A stretch of DNA of 64,000 bases from Kitasatospora sp. MAA19 (GTDB taxonomy: Bacteria; Actinomycetota; Actinomycetes; Streptomycetales; Streptomycetaceae): assembly GCF_029894125.1 (NCBI RefSeq), contig NZ_JARXYZ010000013.1:124001-188000 (forward strand), read 5' to 3'. Position numbers and translations under genes: made by a program. This document shows, piece by piece, positions 1 to 8,774 of the stretch (within the stretch, counting starts at the first letter, position 1; every line of letters begins with the position of its first letter). The notes beneath the pieces were generated by a model. The model made no database searches. It was given only the letters and a program-made list of their open reading frames with translations, and was not told the DNA's origin.

Positions 1-757
1 CGTCCGGGTGCACCGTCCACAGCGCCCAGCCCTCGCCCCCGGCGGTGCGCCGCTGGAAGACGATCCGGTCGCCCCTCGGGGACCAGTTCGGCTGGCGGTT
101 GTCGGTGCCGGTGCCCCGGCCATCGACCAGCCGGACCGGGTCGCCGCCGTCGCGGCGGACCTTCCACAGCGAGTCCTGCTCGGCGGAGTCCCCTTTCCCG
201 GCGGTGTGCTCCGGTTCCCAGCTCTGCTGGAAGACGATCCACGCGCCGTCCGGGGAGAAGCTCGGCTCGCTGTACCCGCTGCCGTCCTCGTGCCTGGTCA
301 CCCGCTCGGGGGTGCCGCCGGGGGTCATCAGCCAGAGCTCGTCGTGCCCGGACTCCCGGTCGGAGGCGAAGGTGAAGGCCCCTGCGGCGGCGTTCCAGCT
401 GGTGCCGGGGAGGTTGACGGCGGCCTTGTCGGGATCCTCCAGGACCTTCTGCGGCGTACGGCTGCCGTCCAGCGGCAGCACGCCGAGGGCGGCGGCACCC
501 TTGTTGTAGCCCTCGCTGAACTCGGTCAGCAGCATCGAGCGGCCGTCCGGGGCGAAGGCCGGGTTCTGCGCGCTGTGCCCGCCCCCGGCCCGGTAGAGCA
601 GTTCGGCACCGTCGGCGCGGCGCTCGCCGCCGGTCGGCACCGTGCCGGTGGCCCTGGTCGGCCGGGGCTGCGGCCCGCCCTCGGAGCCGGAGCCGCCACA
701 GCCGGAGAGCAGCAGCACCGCGACGGCCGCGGCGCCGAAGAACGCGCGAATCCTCAT
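1..757 (-). CDS. TolB-like beta-propeller lipoprotein (3' end outside window)
   Basis: The start is ATG at 757; the gene runs off the left edge, so the C-terminus is missing. The N-terminus is a lipoprotein signal peptide with lipobox LLSGC, so the product is probably a membrane-anchored extracytoplasmic protein. After it come repeated PD40/WD40-type blades (NPAFAPDGRSM, PSFSPDGAWIVF, PNWSPRGDRIVF), typical of TolB-like six- or seven-bladed propellers. The molecular partner cannot be inferred. It is followed upstream by the separate phosphatase/methyltransferase pair on the same strand, with about 50 bp between them. Confidence 0.75.
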   Translation of the reverse strand, partial: MRIRAFFGAAAVAVLLLSGCGGSGSEGGPQPRPTRATGTVPTGGERRADGAELLYRAGGGHSAQNPAFAPDGRSMLLTEFSEGYNKGAAALGVLPLDGSRTPQKVLEDPDKAAVNLPGTSWNAAAGAFTFASDRESGHDELWLMTPGGTPERVTRHEDGSGYSEPSFSPDGAWIVFQQSWEPEHTAGKGDSAEQDSLWKVRRDGGDPVRLVDGRGTGTDNRQPNWSPRGDRIVFQRRTAGGEGWALWTVHPD

Positions 758-808
758 GTCTGTCACGCTAATTGACGGAATATCAGTGCGCGTACACCCA
801 CGGGTGGA

Positions 809-1471
809 TCAGGCGTCGCCGTCCAGCAGGTGCTGACGGACCTCACGGAAGGTCCAGGCGCCGCCGGCCGCGCGGGCGAACACCCAGACCAGGTCGAAGC
901 GGTCCGGCCAGGTGGCGGGGGCGCCGCTGCCGGCGGCGCCGAGCGCCTCGACGATCCGCGGGATCCGCGAGTGCTCCCAGCAGATCAGGACCGGCTGGGA
1001 GCCGGCCAGTGCGGCGCCGGCCAGCGCGGTCTCCTGGGACTCGGCGTAGGCGGTGTCGACGGTCAGCCCGAGCTTGGCGGCGAGCGGGGTGACGGTCTGC
1101 CGCATCCGGTGCGCTCCGGCCAGCGGGCCCTGGTCGGCGGCGGCGAGGATCCGGGCGGGCGTGCGCAGGCCGGGGGCGGGCGGGGCGAACAGGCTGGGCA
1201 GCGCCCGGGCGCGGGACCAACCGCGCTCGGTCAGGGACTTGCCGTCGTGGCTGCCGTTCTCGTCCAGTCCCGGGTGGGCGCCGTCCGGCTTCTCGCCGTG
1301 CCGGATGATCATCACGAAGGCCTCGCCACCGGCGTCGCTCGCCCGCGCCGCCGAGGCGTTCCCACCGGGTTTGCCCGACCTGCCGGAGGAACCCGAGCAG
1401 CCCGCCAACAGCGCCGGGACGGCGGCCGCCAGGCCGGTGAGCAGCGTCCGCCGGGCCGGTCGCGCCGTCAC
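809..1471 (-). CDS. Histidine phosphatase superfamily lipoprotein
   Basis: 220 aa, GTG start overlapping the stop of the upstream methyltransferase gene (GTGA), so the two are translationally coupled. The N-terminus has a twin-arginine-like RRTLLTG followed by a hydrophobic core and lipobox LLAGC, which suggests export and lipidation. The phosphohistidine motif RHGEKP is near residue 57 and a second catalytic His lies in CWEHSRIP, as in phosphoglycerate-mutase-like phosphatases. The substrate is unknown; secreted members of this superfamily often act on phosphoesters outside the cell. Confidence 0.75.
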   Translation of the reverse strand: MTARPARRTLLTGLAAAVPALLAGCSGSSGRSGKPGGNASAARASDAGGEAFVMIIRHGEKPDGAHPGLDENGSHDGKSLTERGWSRARALPSLFAPPAPGLRTPARILAAADQGPLAGAHRMRQTVTPLAAKLGLTVDTAYAESQETALAGAALAGSQPVLICWEHSRIPRIVEALGAAGSGAPATWPDRFDLVWVFARAAGGAWTFREVRQHLLDGDA

Positions 1472-2103
1472 TCGGCACCCCGCTCCAGCCGCACCAGCGC
1501 GTCCACCGCGACGCCGCCGCCCTCGCCCTTGTGCCCGGGCTCCGCGCCGACCGTCCGGTGCACCCGCTCGGCCCGGACGGTGCGCAGGCCCTGGTCGGCG
1601 AGGTCGGCGAGGACGTCCTGCGGGGTGAACAGCACGGCCGGGTCCTGCGGGCCGCCCACGCCCTCGGTGAGGTTGCCGAGATCGTGTCCGACCACCAGCA
1701 GGGTGCCGCCGGGAGCGAGTGCGGCGGCCGCGCGGCGCAGCGCGGCCCGGCGGTCCTCCGCAGGGACCTGGAGGTAGGCGACCAGGACCAGGTCGTAGCC
1801 GGCGGCCGGGGCCTCATAGCTGCGGGCGTCGCCGTGCCGCCAGGTGAGCCGGTCGGCGACCTCGTCGGGCAGGTCGGCGGTGAGCCGCTCGGCCCGTTCG
1901 AGGGCGACGGCGGAGTAGTCCAGCCCGGTGACCTCCCAGCCCTGGGTGGCCAGCCAGATGGCGTTGCGGCCTTCCCCGGTGGCCAGGTCGAGGGCGTGAC
2001 CGGGGGTACGGCCGGTCAGTTCGCGGACCACCCAGCGGTTGGGTTCGACGCCCCACACCAGCTCGCTCGCGGCGTAGCGGTCGTCCCAGTCCTGGCTGTC
2101 CAT
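1468..2103 (-). CDS. Class I SAM-dependent methyltransferase
   Basis: 211 aa. The ATG at 2103 follows GGAGG by 7 nt. The Rossmann SAM-binding motif I is ALDLATGEGRNAIWLA, followed by an acidic residue in GLDYS and motif HGDARS; it resembles the tellurite-resistance/TehB-like small methyltransferases (Methyltransf_25 type). The substrate is not predictable. The gene is divergent from the chitinase, sharing a 281-bp intergenic region, and overlaps the downstream phosphatase gene by 4 bp. Confidence 0.8.
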   Translation of the reverse strand: MDSQDWDDRYAASELVWGVEPNRWVVRELTGRTPGHALDLATGEGRNAIWLATQGWEVTGLDYSAVALERAERLTADLPDEVADRLTWRHGDARSYEAPAAGYDLVLVAYLQVPAEDRRAALRRAAAALAPGGTLLVVGHDLGNLTEGVGGPQDPAVLFTPQDVLADLADQGLRTVRAERVHRTVGAEPGHKGEGGGVAVDALVRLERGAE

Positions 2104-2208
2104 GGCGAGTCCTCCGTTCGGCGGGCCTGCTCCGTAGCGGTCAACCTACCGGGCCCGGGCGGGGGCGGCCGGGAGCGGTCCAGCGGGCGGACACCCTTGA
2201 CGGCGAAT

Positions 2209-2224
2209 ATTGGTCCAGTCCAAT
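2209..2224. promoter_or_regulatory. Probable DasR operator (dre) upstream of the chitinase
   Basis: ATTGGTCCAGTCCAAT is an imperfect 16-bp palindrome; its core TGGTCCAGTCCA matches the streptomycete dre consensus core TGGTCTAGACCA at 10 of 12 positions. It lies 160 bp before the chitinase ATG in the divergent intergenic region. DasR, a GntR repressor released by glucosamine-6-phosphate, controls chitinase genes in Streptomyces, so the location is what the regulon predicts. Confidence 0.75.
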
Positions 2225-2384
2225 CTGTGATGTCGTGACGCGAGCGGGCCGGTCGGCCCGCCGCGCCCGCGTACCGTCCGTCAGCGCTCCACCCTGCCCG
2301 CGCGCCCCCACCGCGTCCGGGCGGCTCCCCCGGCCCACCCGGGCCACGCACCGCCGGAACCCCCACGCATCCGGAGGACACCGC

Positions 2385-4649
2385 ATGCACGACCGCGTCA
2401 TGCCCGCACGGCCCACCCAGGAGTCCGTCGGGCGCCGGACCGCACCGCGCAGACGGGCCACCGCCCTGGCCCTCGCCGCCACCCTCAGCACCAGCGGCGT
2501 CGCGCTCGCCCTGACCCTCGCCCCCGCCTCCGCCGCCCCGGTGAACCTGCTGGCCAACGGCGACTTCGAGGCCGGCACCCTGGCCGGCTGGACCTGCGCC
2601 AACGGGTCCGTCGTCACCACCCCGGTGCACGGCGGGAGTTACGCGCTCAGCGGCGCCGCGTCCACCTCCGACACCGCGCAGTGCCAGCAGACCGTCACCG
2701 TCCAGCCGAACACCACGTACACCCTGTCCGGCTTCGTCCAGGGCAGCTACGTCTACCTCGGCGCCACCGGGACGGGCGTCAACTCCTCGGTCTGGACGCC
2801 CGGCGGCACCGGCTGGAACCAGCTGAGCACCACCTTCACCACCGGCGCCACCGCCACCTCGGTCACCGTCTTCACCCACGGCTGGTACGGCACCGGCACC
2901 TACTACGCCGACGACCTCAGCCTGACCGGCCCGGCCGGTCCCACCTCTTCGGGCAGCCCGACCGCGTCCGGCAGCCCCACCGCGTCCGGCAGCCCGACCG
3001 CATCGACCAGCCCGACCGCCACCGCCAGCGGCCCGGCCGGGGACGGCAAGGTCACCACGCCGACCGGTGTCACCGTCAGCAAGGTCACCGCGGGCGCCGT
3101 GGTGCTCAACTGGCAGCCCTCCACGCTGACCAGCGGTGACGGCCCGGTCGCCTACAAGGTGTGGTCCAACGGCCAGTTGGTCGCCACCTCGATGGGCACC
3201 TCGGTCGCCGTCAGCTCGCTGCTGCCCGGCAAGGCCTACACCTTCAGCATCCAGGGCTACTCCGGCGGCCACGCCTCCGCCCAGTCCGCGCCGGTGAGCA
3301 CCACGACCGCCGCCGCCCCCGCCCAACAGCCGGTCCGCTCCGCCTACTTCGACCAGTGGGGCATCTACGAGAACGCGTACTACCCGAAGAACGTCGACAC
3401 CAGCGGCGCCGCGGGCAAGCTGGACGTCATCCACTACGCGTTCGCCAACATCGACCCCACCAGGTTCACCTGCTTCCAGACCGTGAAGACCTCCGACTCG
3501 GCCAACGAGAACAACCCCAACGCCGGTGACGGTGCGGGCGACGCCTACGCGGACTACCAGGACGGCTACACCTCCGGCACCAGCGTGGACGGCAGCACCG
3601 ACGACTGGGACCAGCCGCTCAAGGGCAACTTCAACCAGCTGCGCCAGCTCAAGGCCAAGTACCCGAACCTGCGGTTCACCCTCTCGATCGGCGGCTGGAC
3701 GTACTCCAAGTACTTCTCCGACGCGGCCGCCACCGACGCCTCCCGGAAGACCTTCGTCTCCTCCTGCCTCGACATGTTCCTCAAGGGGAACCTGCCGACC
3801 GGCGTCGCCGGGGACGCCTCCGGCGGCACGGCCTCGGCGGCCGGCATCTTCGACGGGATCGACCTCGACTGGGAGTACCCGGCCTCGGCCGGCGGCCACA
3901 CCGGCAACCACTACTCCCCCGCCGACAAGCAGAACTTCACCCTGCTGCTCAAGGAGTTCCGCACCCAGCTGGACGCGCTCGGCTCCGCCCAGGGCAAGCG
4001 CTACCTGCTGACCGTCGCGCTGCCCAGCGGCCAGGACAAGATCGCCCAGCTGGAGACCGACAAGATCGGCAGCTACCTCGACTACGCCGACGTCATGTCC
4101 TACGACATGCACGGCGCCTGGGACGCCAAGGGCCCGACCAACCACCAGGACCCCCTGCACGACAGTCCGGCCGACCCGACCACGCCGATCACCCCCGGCA
4201 CCCGCAAGTACAACGTGGACACCATGCTCGCCGCGTACACCACCGGCCTGCCCGAGTACGGCATCCCCGGCGGCTTCCCCGCCAACAAGATCGTGCTCGG
4301 CATCCCGTTCTACTGGCGCGGCTGGACCGGCGTCCCGGCCGGCTCCGACTACGGCCTGTACCAGAGCGCGACCGGGCCGACGGCCGCCAAGCCGCTGAGC
4401 CAGGAGGCCGGACTGGCCGCCTGGAAGGAGCTCAACCCGACCGCCGCCACCACCCACTGGGACCCGGTCACCGAGAGCAGCTGGGTCTACGACGGCACCG
4501 ACTTCTGGACCGGTGACACCCCGCAGGCCATCCAGGCGCGCGGGGCCTACGCCAAGAGCAAGGGCCTCGGCGGCATGTTCGCCTTCTCCCTGGAGAACGA
4601 CGACGCCTCCGGCACGCTGCTCAACTCCGTGGACGCCAGCCTGCGCTGA
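2385..4649 (+). CDS. Secreted multidomain GH18 chitinase
   Basis: 754 aa. The ATG at 2385 is chosen because GGAGGA lies 6 nt before it; reading upstream only adds low-complexity sequence. Signal peptide residues 1-50 (cleavage near ASA/APV); carbohydrate-binding jelly-roll domain about 51-185 starting NLLANGDFE; Ser/Thr/Pro linker about 186-218; fibronectin type III domain about 220-312; GH18 catalytic barrel 315-754. The GH18 signature DGIDLDWE is at 490-497 with Glu497 as the acid/base. It hydrolyses chitin outside the cell to GlcNAc oligomers. A DasR-type site upstream and nagB within the window fit GlcNAc-responsive control. Confidence 0.95.
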   Translation: MHDRVMPARPTQESVGRRTAPRRRATALALAATLSTSGVALALTLAPASAAPVNLLANGDFEAGTLAGWTCANGSVVTTPVHGGSYALSGAASTSDTAQCQQTVTVQPNTTYTLSGFVQGSYVYLGATGTGVNSSVWTPGGTGWNQLSTTFTTGATATSVTVFTHGWYGTGTYYADDLSLTGPAGPTSSGSPTASGSPTASGSPTASTSPTATASGPAGDGKVTTPTGVTVSKVTAGAVVLNWQPSTLTSGDGPVAYKVWSNGQLVATSMGTSVAVSSLLPGKAYTFSIQGYSGGHASAQSAPVSTTTAAAPAQQPVRSAYFDQWGIYENAYYPKNVDTSGAAGKLDVIHYAFANIDPTRFTCFQTVKTSDSANENNPNAGDGAGDAYADYQDGYTSGTSVDGSTDDWDQPLKGNFNQLRQLKAKYPNLRFTLSIGGWTYSKYFSDAAATDASRKTFVSSCLDMFLKGNLPTGVAGDASGGTASAAGIFDGIDLDWEYPASAGGHTGNHYSPADKQNFTLLLKEFRTQLDALGSAQGKRYLLTVALPSGQDKIAQLETDKIGSYLDYADVMSYDMHGAWDAKGPTNHQDPLHDSPADPTTPITPGTRKYNVDTMLAAYTTGLPEYGIPGGFPANKIVLGIPFYWRGWTGVPAGSDYGLYQSATGPTAAKPLSQEAGLAAWKELNPTAATTHWDPVTESSWVYDGTDFWTGDTPQAIQARGAYAKSKGLGGMFAFSLENDDASGTLLNSVDASLR

Positions 4650-4665
4650 CGTCCGGCACGGTGCA

Positions 4666-4693
4666 GGGCCCGCGCGGGATTCCGCGCGGGCCC
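4666..4693 (+). terminator. Rho-independent-type hairpin after chitinase
   Basis: GGGCCCGCGCGG and its exact complement form a 12-bp stem with a GATT loop, 17 bp after the chitinase stop. There is no T-tract, which is usual for streptomycete terminators. It may also serve the convergent DUF4239 gene. Confidence 0.7.
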
Positions 4694-4757
4694 GGTGCCG
4701 CTCGGCGGGGCGGAACCGGGCCCACCCGCGCGGCCCGCACCGCGCGCCCGGGGCGGC

Positions 4758-5528
4758 TCAGCCCTTGAGCCCGAGGGAGGGGAAGAGGTCGACGAACGGC
4801 TGGGTGGTCACCGAGACGCTCCGGCCGAACGGATCGTCGAAGTCCCAGATCATGAAGAGCAGGAACGCGATCAACGCGCTGAAACAGCCTGCCAGGATCA
4901 ACTCCCGTGGCGTGCGCCGGATCTGCAGGGCGAACAGCATGCCGACGGTCACCACGGCGCCGGTGATCAGGCCGAACCAGACCACCCCGGGCATGGTCGG
5001 GCCGGCGTTCTGCCCGCGCGAGTTGCGGGCGTCGTCGACCTGGCCGATCCGGTCCATGATCGGCTGGTAGGACTGCGACTCCAGCTCGGAGGCCGGCGGC
5101 CGGGTGGCGACGTCCGCCCGCAGCTTGTCCAGCAGTTCGGTCCCCTTCTCGGAGATCTCGCCGTGCTCGCGCATGTAGTCCCACTCGACGTTCACCACGT
5201 ACGAGACGTAGGCGTCCACGTCGGCCCGGACCTTGTCGCGGAAGTCGGCCGGGTAGACCACCGCCCGGTCGCTCACCTCCTGGATCGACTGCGCCTCGCG
5301 GAACACGTCGTCCTGGGCGGCGCCGCGCGCCTCCCAGACTCCCGCGATGGCGAGACCGAGGACGATCGCGTAGACCACGCCGATCATCATCGTGATGTAC
5401 TCGATGACGTCCGGGGTCTCCCCCACGTTCTTCTCGGCGCCCACCCTGCGGTGCCGCAGCAGCACCACCGCCACCACGACGGCACAGGCCGCCGCCATGG
5501 CGATGGTCAATGCCAGCCACTCGGACAT
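4758..5528 (-). CDS. DUF4239 (bestrophin-like) membrane protein
   Basis: 256 aa from ATG 5528, preceded by AAGGGAG; longer upstream reading is Pro/Gly-rich and unsupported. Two N-terminal membrane segments (about 5-24 and 45-65), a soluble central helix-rich region about 70-185 (REAQSIQEVSDRAV), and two C-terminal membrane segments (about 190-210 and 218-238, ending IWDFDDPFG). This is the layout of the DUF4239 family, whose function is not established. Convergent to the chitinase. Confidence 0.75.
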   Translation of the reverse strand: MSEWLALTIAMAAACAVVVAVVLLRHRRVGAEKNVGETPDVIEYITMMIGVVYAIVLGLAIAGVWEARGAAQDDVFREAQSIQEVSDRAVVYPADFRDKVRADVDAYVSYVVNVEWDYMREHGEISEKGTELLDKLRADVATRPPASELESQSYQPIMDRIGQVDDARNSRGQNAGPTMPGVVWFGLITGAVVTVGMLFALQIRRTPRELILAGCFSALIAFLLFMIWDFDDPFGRSVSVTTQPFVDLFPSLGLKG

Positions 5529-5649
5529 GGGAACTCCCTTCTCTGGCTTGGCTTGTGACGGAACAGGAATGTCGGGTTCGGCCCCGGGCCCCGGCCCGGC
5601 CCGACCGGCCTGGCTCAGCCCCGGGGCCGGGCCGCTGGCGGCCGGGTGC

Positions 5650-6687
5650 TCAGGACCGCCCGGAGCGGCCGCGTCCACGGCCCGGGCGCAGGGCCGCCGC
5701 CGCCAGGACGGCGGGCACGGTGACCAGCAGCATGGTGGTGGTCACCGGGGTGTTGTGGTGGTGCTGCGGCAGGGCCAGCGGCTTCGCCACCCGCACGGGG
5801 TAGACCGGCGGCACCGCCGGGCTCGGGCGCGCCGGTTCGGACACCACCGGGGCCGGCACGGGTGCGGGCGGTGGTGGTTGGGGCGCGGGCGCCGCCGGGG
5901 CCGGGGGTAGGGGCGCGGGCGGCTTCGGCGCGGGGTGCGCGGGGGGTGGCGCGGCCGGCGCCGGTGCGGGCGGCGGCGGAGGTGCGGCCGGCGCCGGTGC
6001 GGGCGGCGGCGGAGGTGCGGGCGACGCCGGCGGCGGGGGTACGGGCGCGGGCGTCGGACGAGCCGGCGGCGAGCTCGGTGTCGGAGTCGGCGTGGGGGTC
6101 CGCGACGGGGTGGGTGTCGGGGTCGGCGTGGGTGTCGGCATGGGTGTCGGGGTGGTCGGGCAGGGGTGCGGGTGGTGATGGTGGTGAGGCCACCAGTCCC
6201 CGTCGTCGTCCCCGTGTCCGTCGTGGCCCTCATGCCCGCCGTGCTCGTCGTCCGGGCGGCCGGGCTGGTGGCGGAGCCCCGCGGCGGCCGACGGCGACGG
6301 CGACGCCGGACCGGGCGCGGCACTCGGTGTGTGGCACGGGTGGTGCCAGTGCGGGGGCCTCGGCCCCTGGTGCCGACCGCCGCCCGTCGGGGCGACGGTG
6401 ACGCCGACCTGGACCTCCACGTCGACGCCCACGTTCACGTCCCCGCCCGGGCCGACCTGCACCGACACGTCCGTCCCGGTGCAGACGCAGGAGTCGACGG
6501 CAGGAATGGACGGGCGCTCCCCGCCGTGGTGTCCGGCACCGGCCGCCGCGGCACCGCTGACCAGGGCACAGATCGCGACCACGCCGACCGCGGCGCCGAT
6601 CACCCGGGTCCGCCGCCCGGAGGCCGCGCCCCCACCGCCGTCCTGCGATATCCGTCGGGACTGCCGGCGCTGCGGCATGGGCTCCAC
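5650..6687 (-). CDS. Pro/His-rich exported protein with C-terminal membrane anchor
   Basis: 345 aa from GTG 6687 (ATG 6678 is an alternative; neither has a clean ribosome binding site). A basic N-terminus and one membrane segment (about 27-50) precede a Gly/Val stretch with a Cys pair (SCVCTG), a His-rich block (WWPHHHHHPHP) near 165-175, a long Thr-Pro/Ala-Pro low-complexity region, and a second hydrophobic segment (about 313-335) followed by a basic tail. The layout suggests a cell-envelope-spanning stalk, and the His cluster could bind metal. No known domain is recognised. Confidence 0.55.
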   Translation of the reverse strand: MEPMPQRRQSRRISQDGGGGAASGRRTRVIGAAVGVVAICALVSGAAAAGAGHHGGERPSIPAVDSCVCTGTDVSVQVGPGGDVNVGVDVEVQVGVTVAPTGGGRHQGPRPPHWHHPCHTPSAAPGPASPSPSAAAGLRHQPGRPDDEHGGHEGHDGHGDDDGDWWPHHHHHPHPCPTTPTPMPTPTPTPTPTPSRTPTPTPTPSSPPARPTPAPVPPPPASPAPPPPPAPAPAAPPPPPAPAPAAPPPAHPAPKPPAPLPPAPAAPAPQPPPPAPVPAPVVSEPARPSPAVPPVYPVRVAKPLALPQHHHNTPVTTTMLLVTVPAVLAAAALRPGRGRGRSGRS

Positions 6688-6819
6688 TCACCTCTCGGGT
6701 CGCCAGGGGACGGAACACGGTCGGAACGGGGTCGGACGGAATCGGAGCAGGGTCTGACCAGGGCCGGACACGGCACAGTCGACCGTCCCGCAGTCGGATT
6801 CGGTCAGGCACGATCAGCC

Positions 6820-6850
6820 GGACGGCCCGCCTTCGAGGGGCGGGCCGTCC
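6820..6850 (-). terminator. Terminator hairpin downstream of eshA
   Basis: GGACGGCCCGCC pairs exactly with GGCGGGCCGTCC across a 7-nt loop, 63 bp beyond the eshA stop. Confidence 0.7.
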
Positions 6851-6912
6851 GTCATCAGGTCAAACGATCTTCGGGCCGACCGGTTACGGCCCGGGCCCGG
6901 CGGAGGCCGTCG

Positions 6913-8322
6913 TCAGTGGCGGCGGTGCGCGATCTCGACGTTCTCCAGGACGCCGACCGCGTCCGGCACCAGGATCGCGGCCGAGTAGTAGGCGCTGACC
7001 AGGTAGGAGATGATCGCCTTCTCGTCGATCCCCATGAAGCGGACCGACAGCGACGGCTGGTACTCGTCCGGGATGCCGGTGTGGTGCAGGCCGATGACGC
7101 CCTGGTTGTCCTCACCGGTACGGATCACCAGGATCGAGCTGGTGTTCTCCTTGGTGATCGGGATCTTGCTGCAGGGCAGGATCGGCACCCCGCGCCAGGC
7201 CGGCACCTGCTGCCCGCCGAGGTCGACATGGTGGGGGTACAGGCCACGGGCGTTGAACTCGCGGCCGATCGCCGCGATGGTCCGCGGGTGGGCGAGCAGG
7301 TAGTCGGGGTCACGGCGGCGGTTGAGCAGCTCGTCCAGGTCGTCCGGGGTGGGCGGGCCGGAGTGGGTCTGGATCCGCTGGTCGAAGTCGGCGTTGTTGA
7401 GCAGGCCGAACTCCGGGTTGTTGACCAGCTCGTGCTCCTGGCGCTCGCGCAGCGCCTCGATGGTCAGCCGGAGCTGGTGCTCGGTCTGGTTCATCGGCTC
7501 GTTGTAGAGGTCGGCGACGCGGGTGTGGACCTTGAGGATGGTCTGCGCGACGCTCAGCTCGTACTCGCGGGGCTTGAGCTCGTAGTCCACGAAGGCGCCG
7601 GGGAGCTCGTACTCGCCGTGGTGGCCGGCCGACATGGCGATCTCGGCCTCGCCGCGCTCGTTCTGGGCCTGCTGCGGCAGGGCCAGGAACGACAGCAGGT
7701 GCGCCTGGAGGCTCGGCGAGTTGTCCCGGATGGCGGCGAAGGCGCTGCGGGTCAGGGTGAGGGCGACACCGGCGGTGGCGGTCGTCGCGGTGTACTCCCA
7801 GACGGCGTCCGGGTTCAGCAGGGCGTCGTCGCCGAAACGGTCGCCGTCGCCGGCCACGCCGACCACGGTGTCGTCACCGTACTTGCCGGTGCCGATCTTG
7901 TTGATCTTGCCGTGCGCGATCAGGAAGATCCGGTCGGCCGCCTCGCCCTGGGTGGTGAGCACCTCGCCGGGGCCGAAGTCGCGCTGCTCGCAGCGGTCGG
8001 CGAGGGCGGTGAGCACCTCCTCGTCCTCGAAGCCCCGCAGCAGGGCGAGTTCGCCCAGCTCGGCGGGGATCACGCGGACCTGGGAACCGGTCTTGATGAA
8101 CTCGACCACACCGTTGCCGACGGTGTAGGTGAGCCGTCGGTTGACGCGGTAGGCGCCACCTGCGGCCTGCACCCAGGGCAGCACCTTGAGCAGCCAGCGG
8201 GAGGTGATCTCCTGCATCTGCGGCGCGGACTTGGTCGTGGTGGCAAGGTTGCGGGCAGCGGCCGTCGTGAGGCTGGACTGCTGCGTGACCTGCTGTGTCT
8301 CCGGGCTCGCGTCCACGGGCAT
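6913..8322 (-). CDS. eshA: EshA-type family 2B encapsulin shell protein
   Basis: 469 aa from ATG 8322. An in-frame ATG at 8337 is less likely because its codons ATGGAGATC supply the ribosome binding site GGAG for 8322. A disordered N-terminus is followed by a cyclic-nucleotide-binding (Crp/Fnr-like) domain at roughly 75-205 (FGPGEVLTTQGEAADRIFLI, DRFGDDALL) inserted in an HK97-phage-like shell fold that occupies most of the C-terminal half (VADLYNEPMNQTEHQ, QQVPAWRGVPILP). These features match the EshA/EshB proteins of Streptomyces, now classed as family 2B encapsulins that self-assemble into protein compartments. EshB-type genes normally sit beside a terpene cyclase or polyprenyltransferase cargo gene; none is present nearby, so the EshA lineage (linked in the literature to ppGpp and antibiotic production) is preferred. 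Confidence 0.85.
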   Translation of the reverse strand: MPVDASPETQQVTQQSSLTTAAARNLATTTKSAPQMQEITSRWLLKVLPWVQAAGGAYRVNRRLTYTVGNGVVEFIKTGSQVRVIPAELGELALLRGFEDEEVLTALADRCEQRDFGPGEVLTTQGEAADRIFLIAHGKINKIGTGKYGDDTVVGVAGDGDRFGDDALLNPDAVWEYTATTATAGVALTLTRSAFAAIRDNSPSLQAHLLSFLALPQQAQNERGEAEIAMSAGHHGEYELPGAFVDYELKPREYELSVAQTILKVHTRVADLYNEPMNQTEHQLRLTIEALRERQEHELVNNPEFGLLNNADFDQRIQTHSGPPTPDDLDELLNRRRDPDYLLAHPRTIAAIGREFNARGLYPHHVDLGGQQVPAWRGVPILPCSKIPITKENTSSILVIRTGEDNQGVIGLHHTGIPDEYQPSLSVRFMGIDEKAIISYLVSAYYSAAILVPDAVGVLENVEIAHRRH

Positions 8323-8337
8323 CGGCAGGATCTCCAT

Positions 8338-8774
8338 TCGTCTGGTCGGATCACGCGGTCAGGGCCGTACGGCGTCGGAGTCGTACCGGTCCACCCTGGC
8401 TGATGTCATGACGGATCATCAGATGCGCGTATTGGTGGGGGTGTTGGCGATCTCATCGCGATCACGGGCCCCGTCTCCCGGCGGCCCATGCGGAACCCTA
8501 GATCACCAGGACCCGGCCAGGCCCACGCGGAGGCCGACTACCCCCCGATAGGGTGAATCTGGAGCAGTCCGACCCCGGTCGGCCCCAGAGCGCGAGAACA
8601 TCCGTTCGCCCTTGCACCTGCGCCTCCGGCACCCGCCGTCCGCGCCCGCACACGCAAATGGCCCGTCAGGTGCCGGTACGGGGGCGGCCGGCACCTGACG
8701 GGGGAACGGGGAGATGCGCAGTGGGGGGTGCGACGGGGATGCGACGGGGAGGGAGGGCCGGGCCGGGCGGTGCG
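8338..8774. other. Intergenic region between eshA and secreted-protein gene
   Basis: 437 bp with no convincing coding sequence. It should hold the eshA promoter (reading left) and contains the terminator of the right-hand gene at 8662-8702. Confidence 0.5.
8662..8702 (-). terminator. Strong terminator of the secreted-protein gene
   Basis: CCCGTCAGGTGCCGG pairs perfectly with CCGGCACCTGACGGG (15-bp stem, 11-nt loop). In the minus direction it is followed by CCATTTGCG, a short T-run, 72 bp past the stop at 8775. Confidence 0.85.

Noticed and set aside
2016..4457. Long open frame antisense to the chitinase
   Set aside because: Gly/Val/Arg-rich filler without start signal, domain or ribosome binding site; it is the shadow of a strong GH18 gene.
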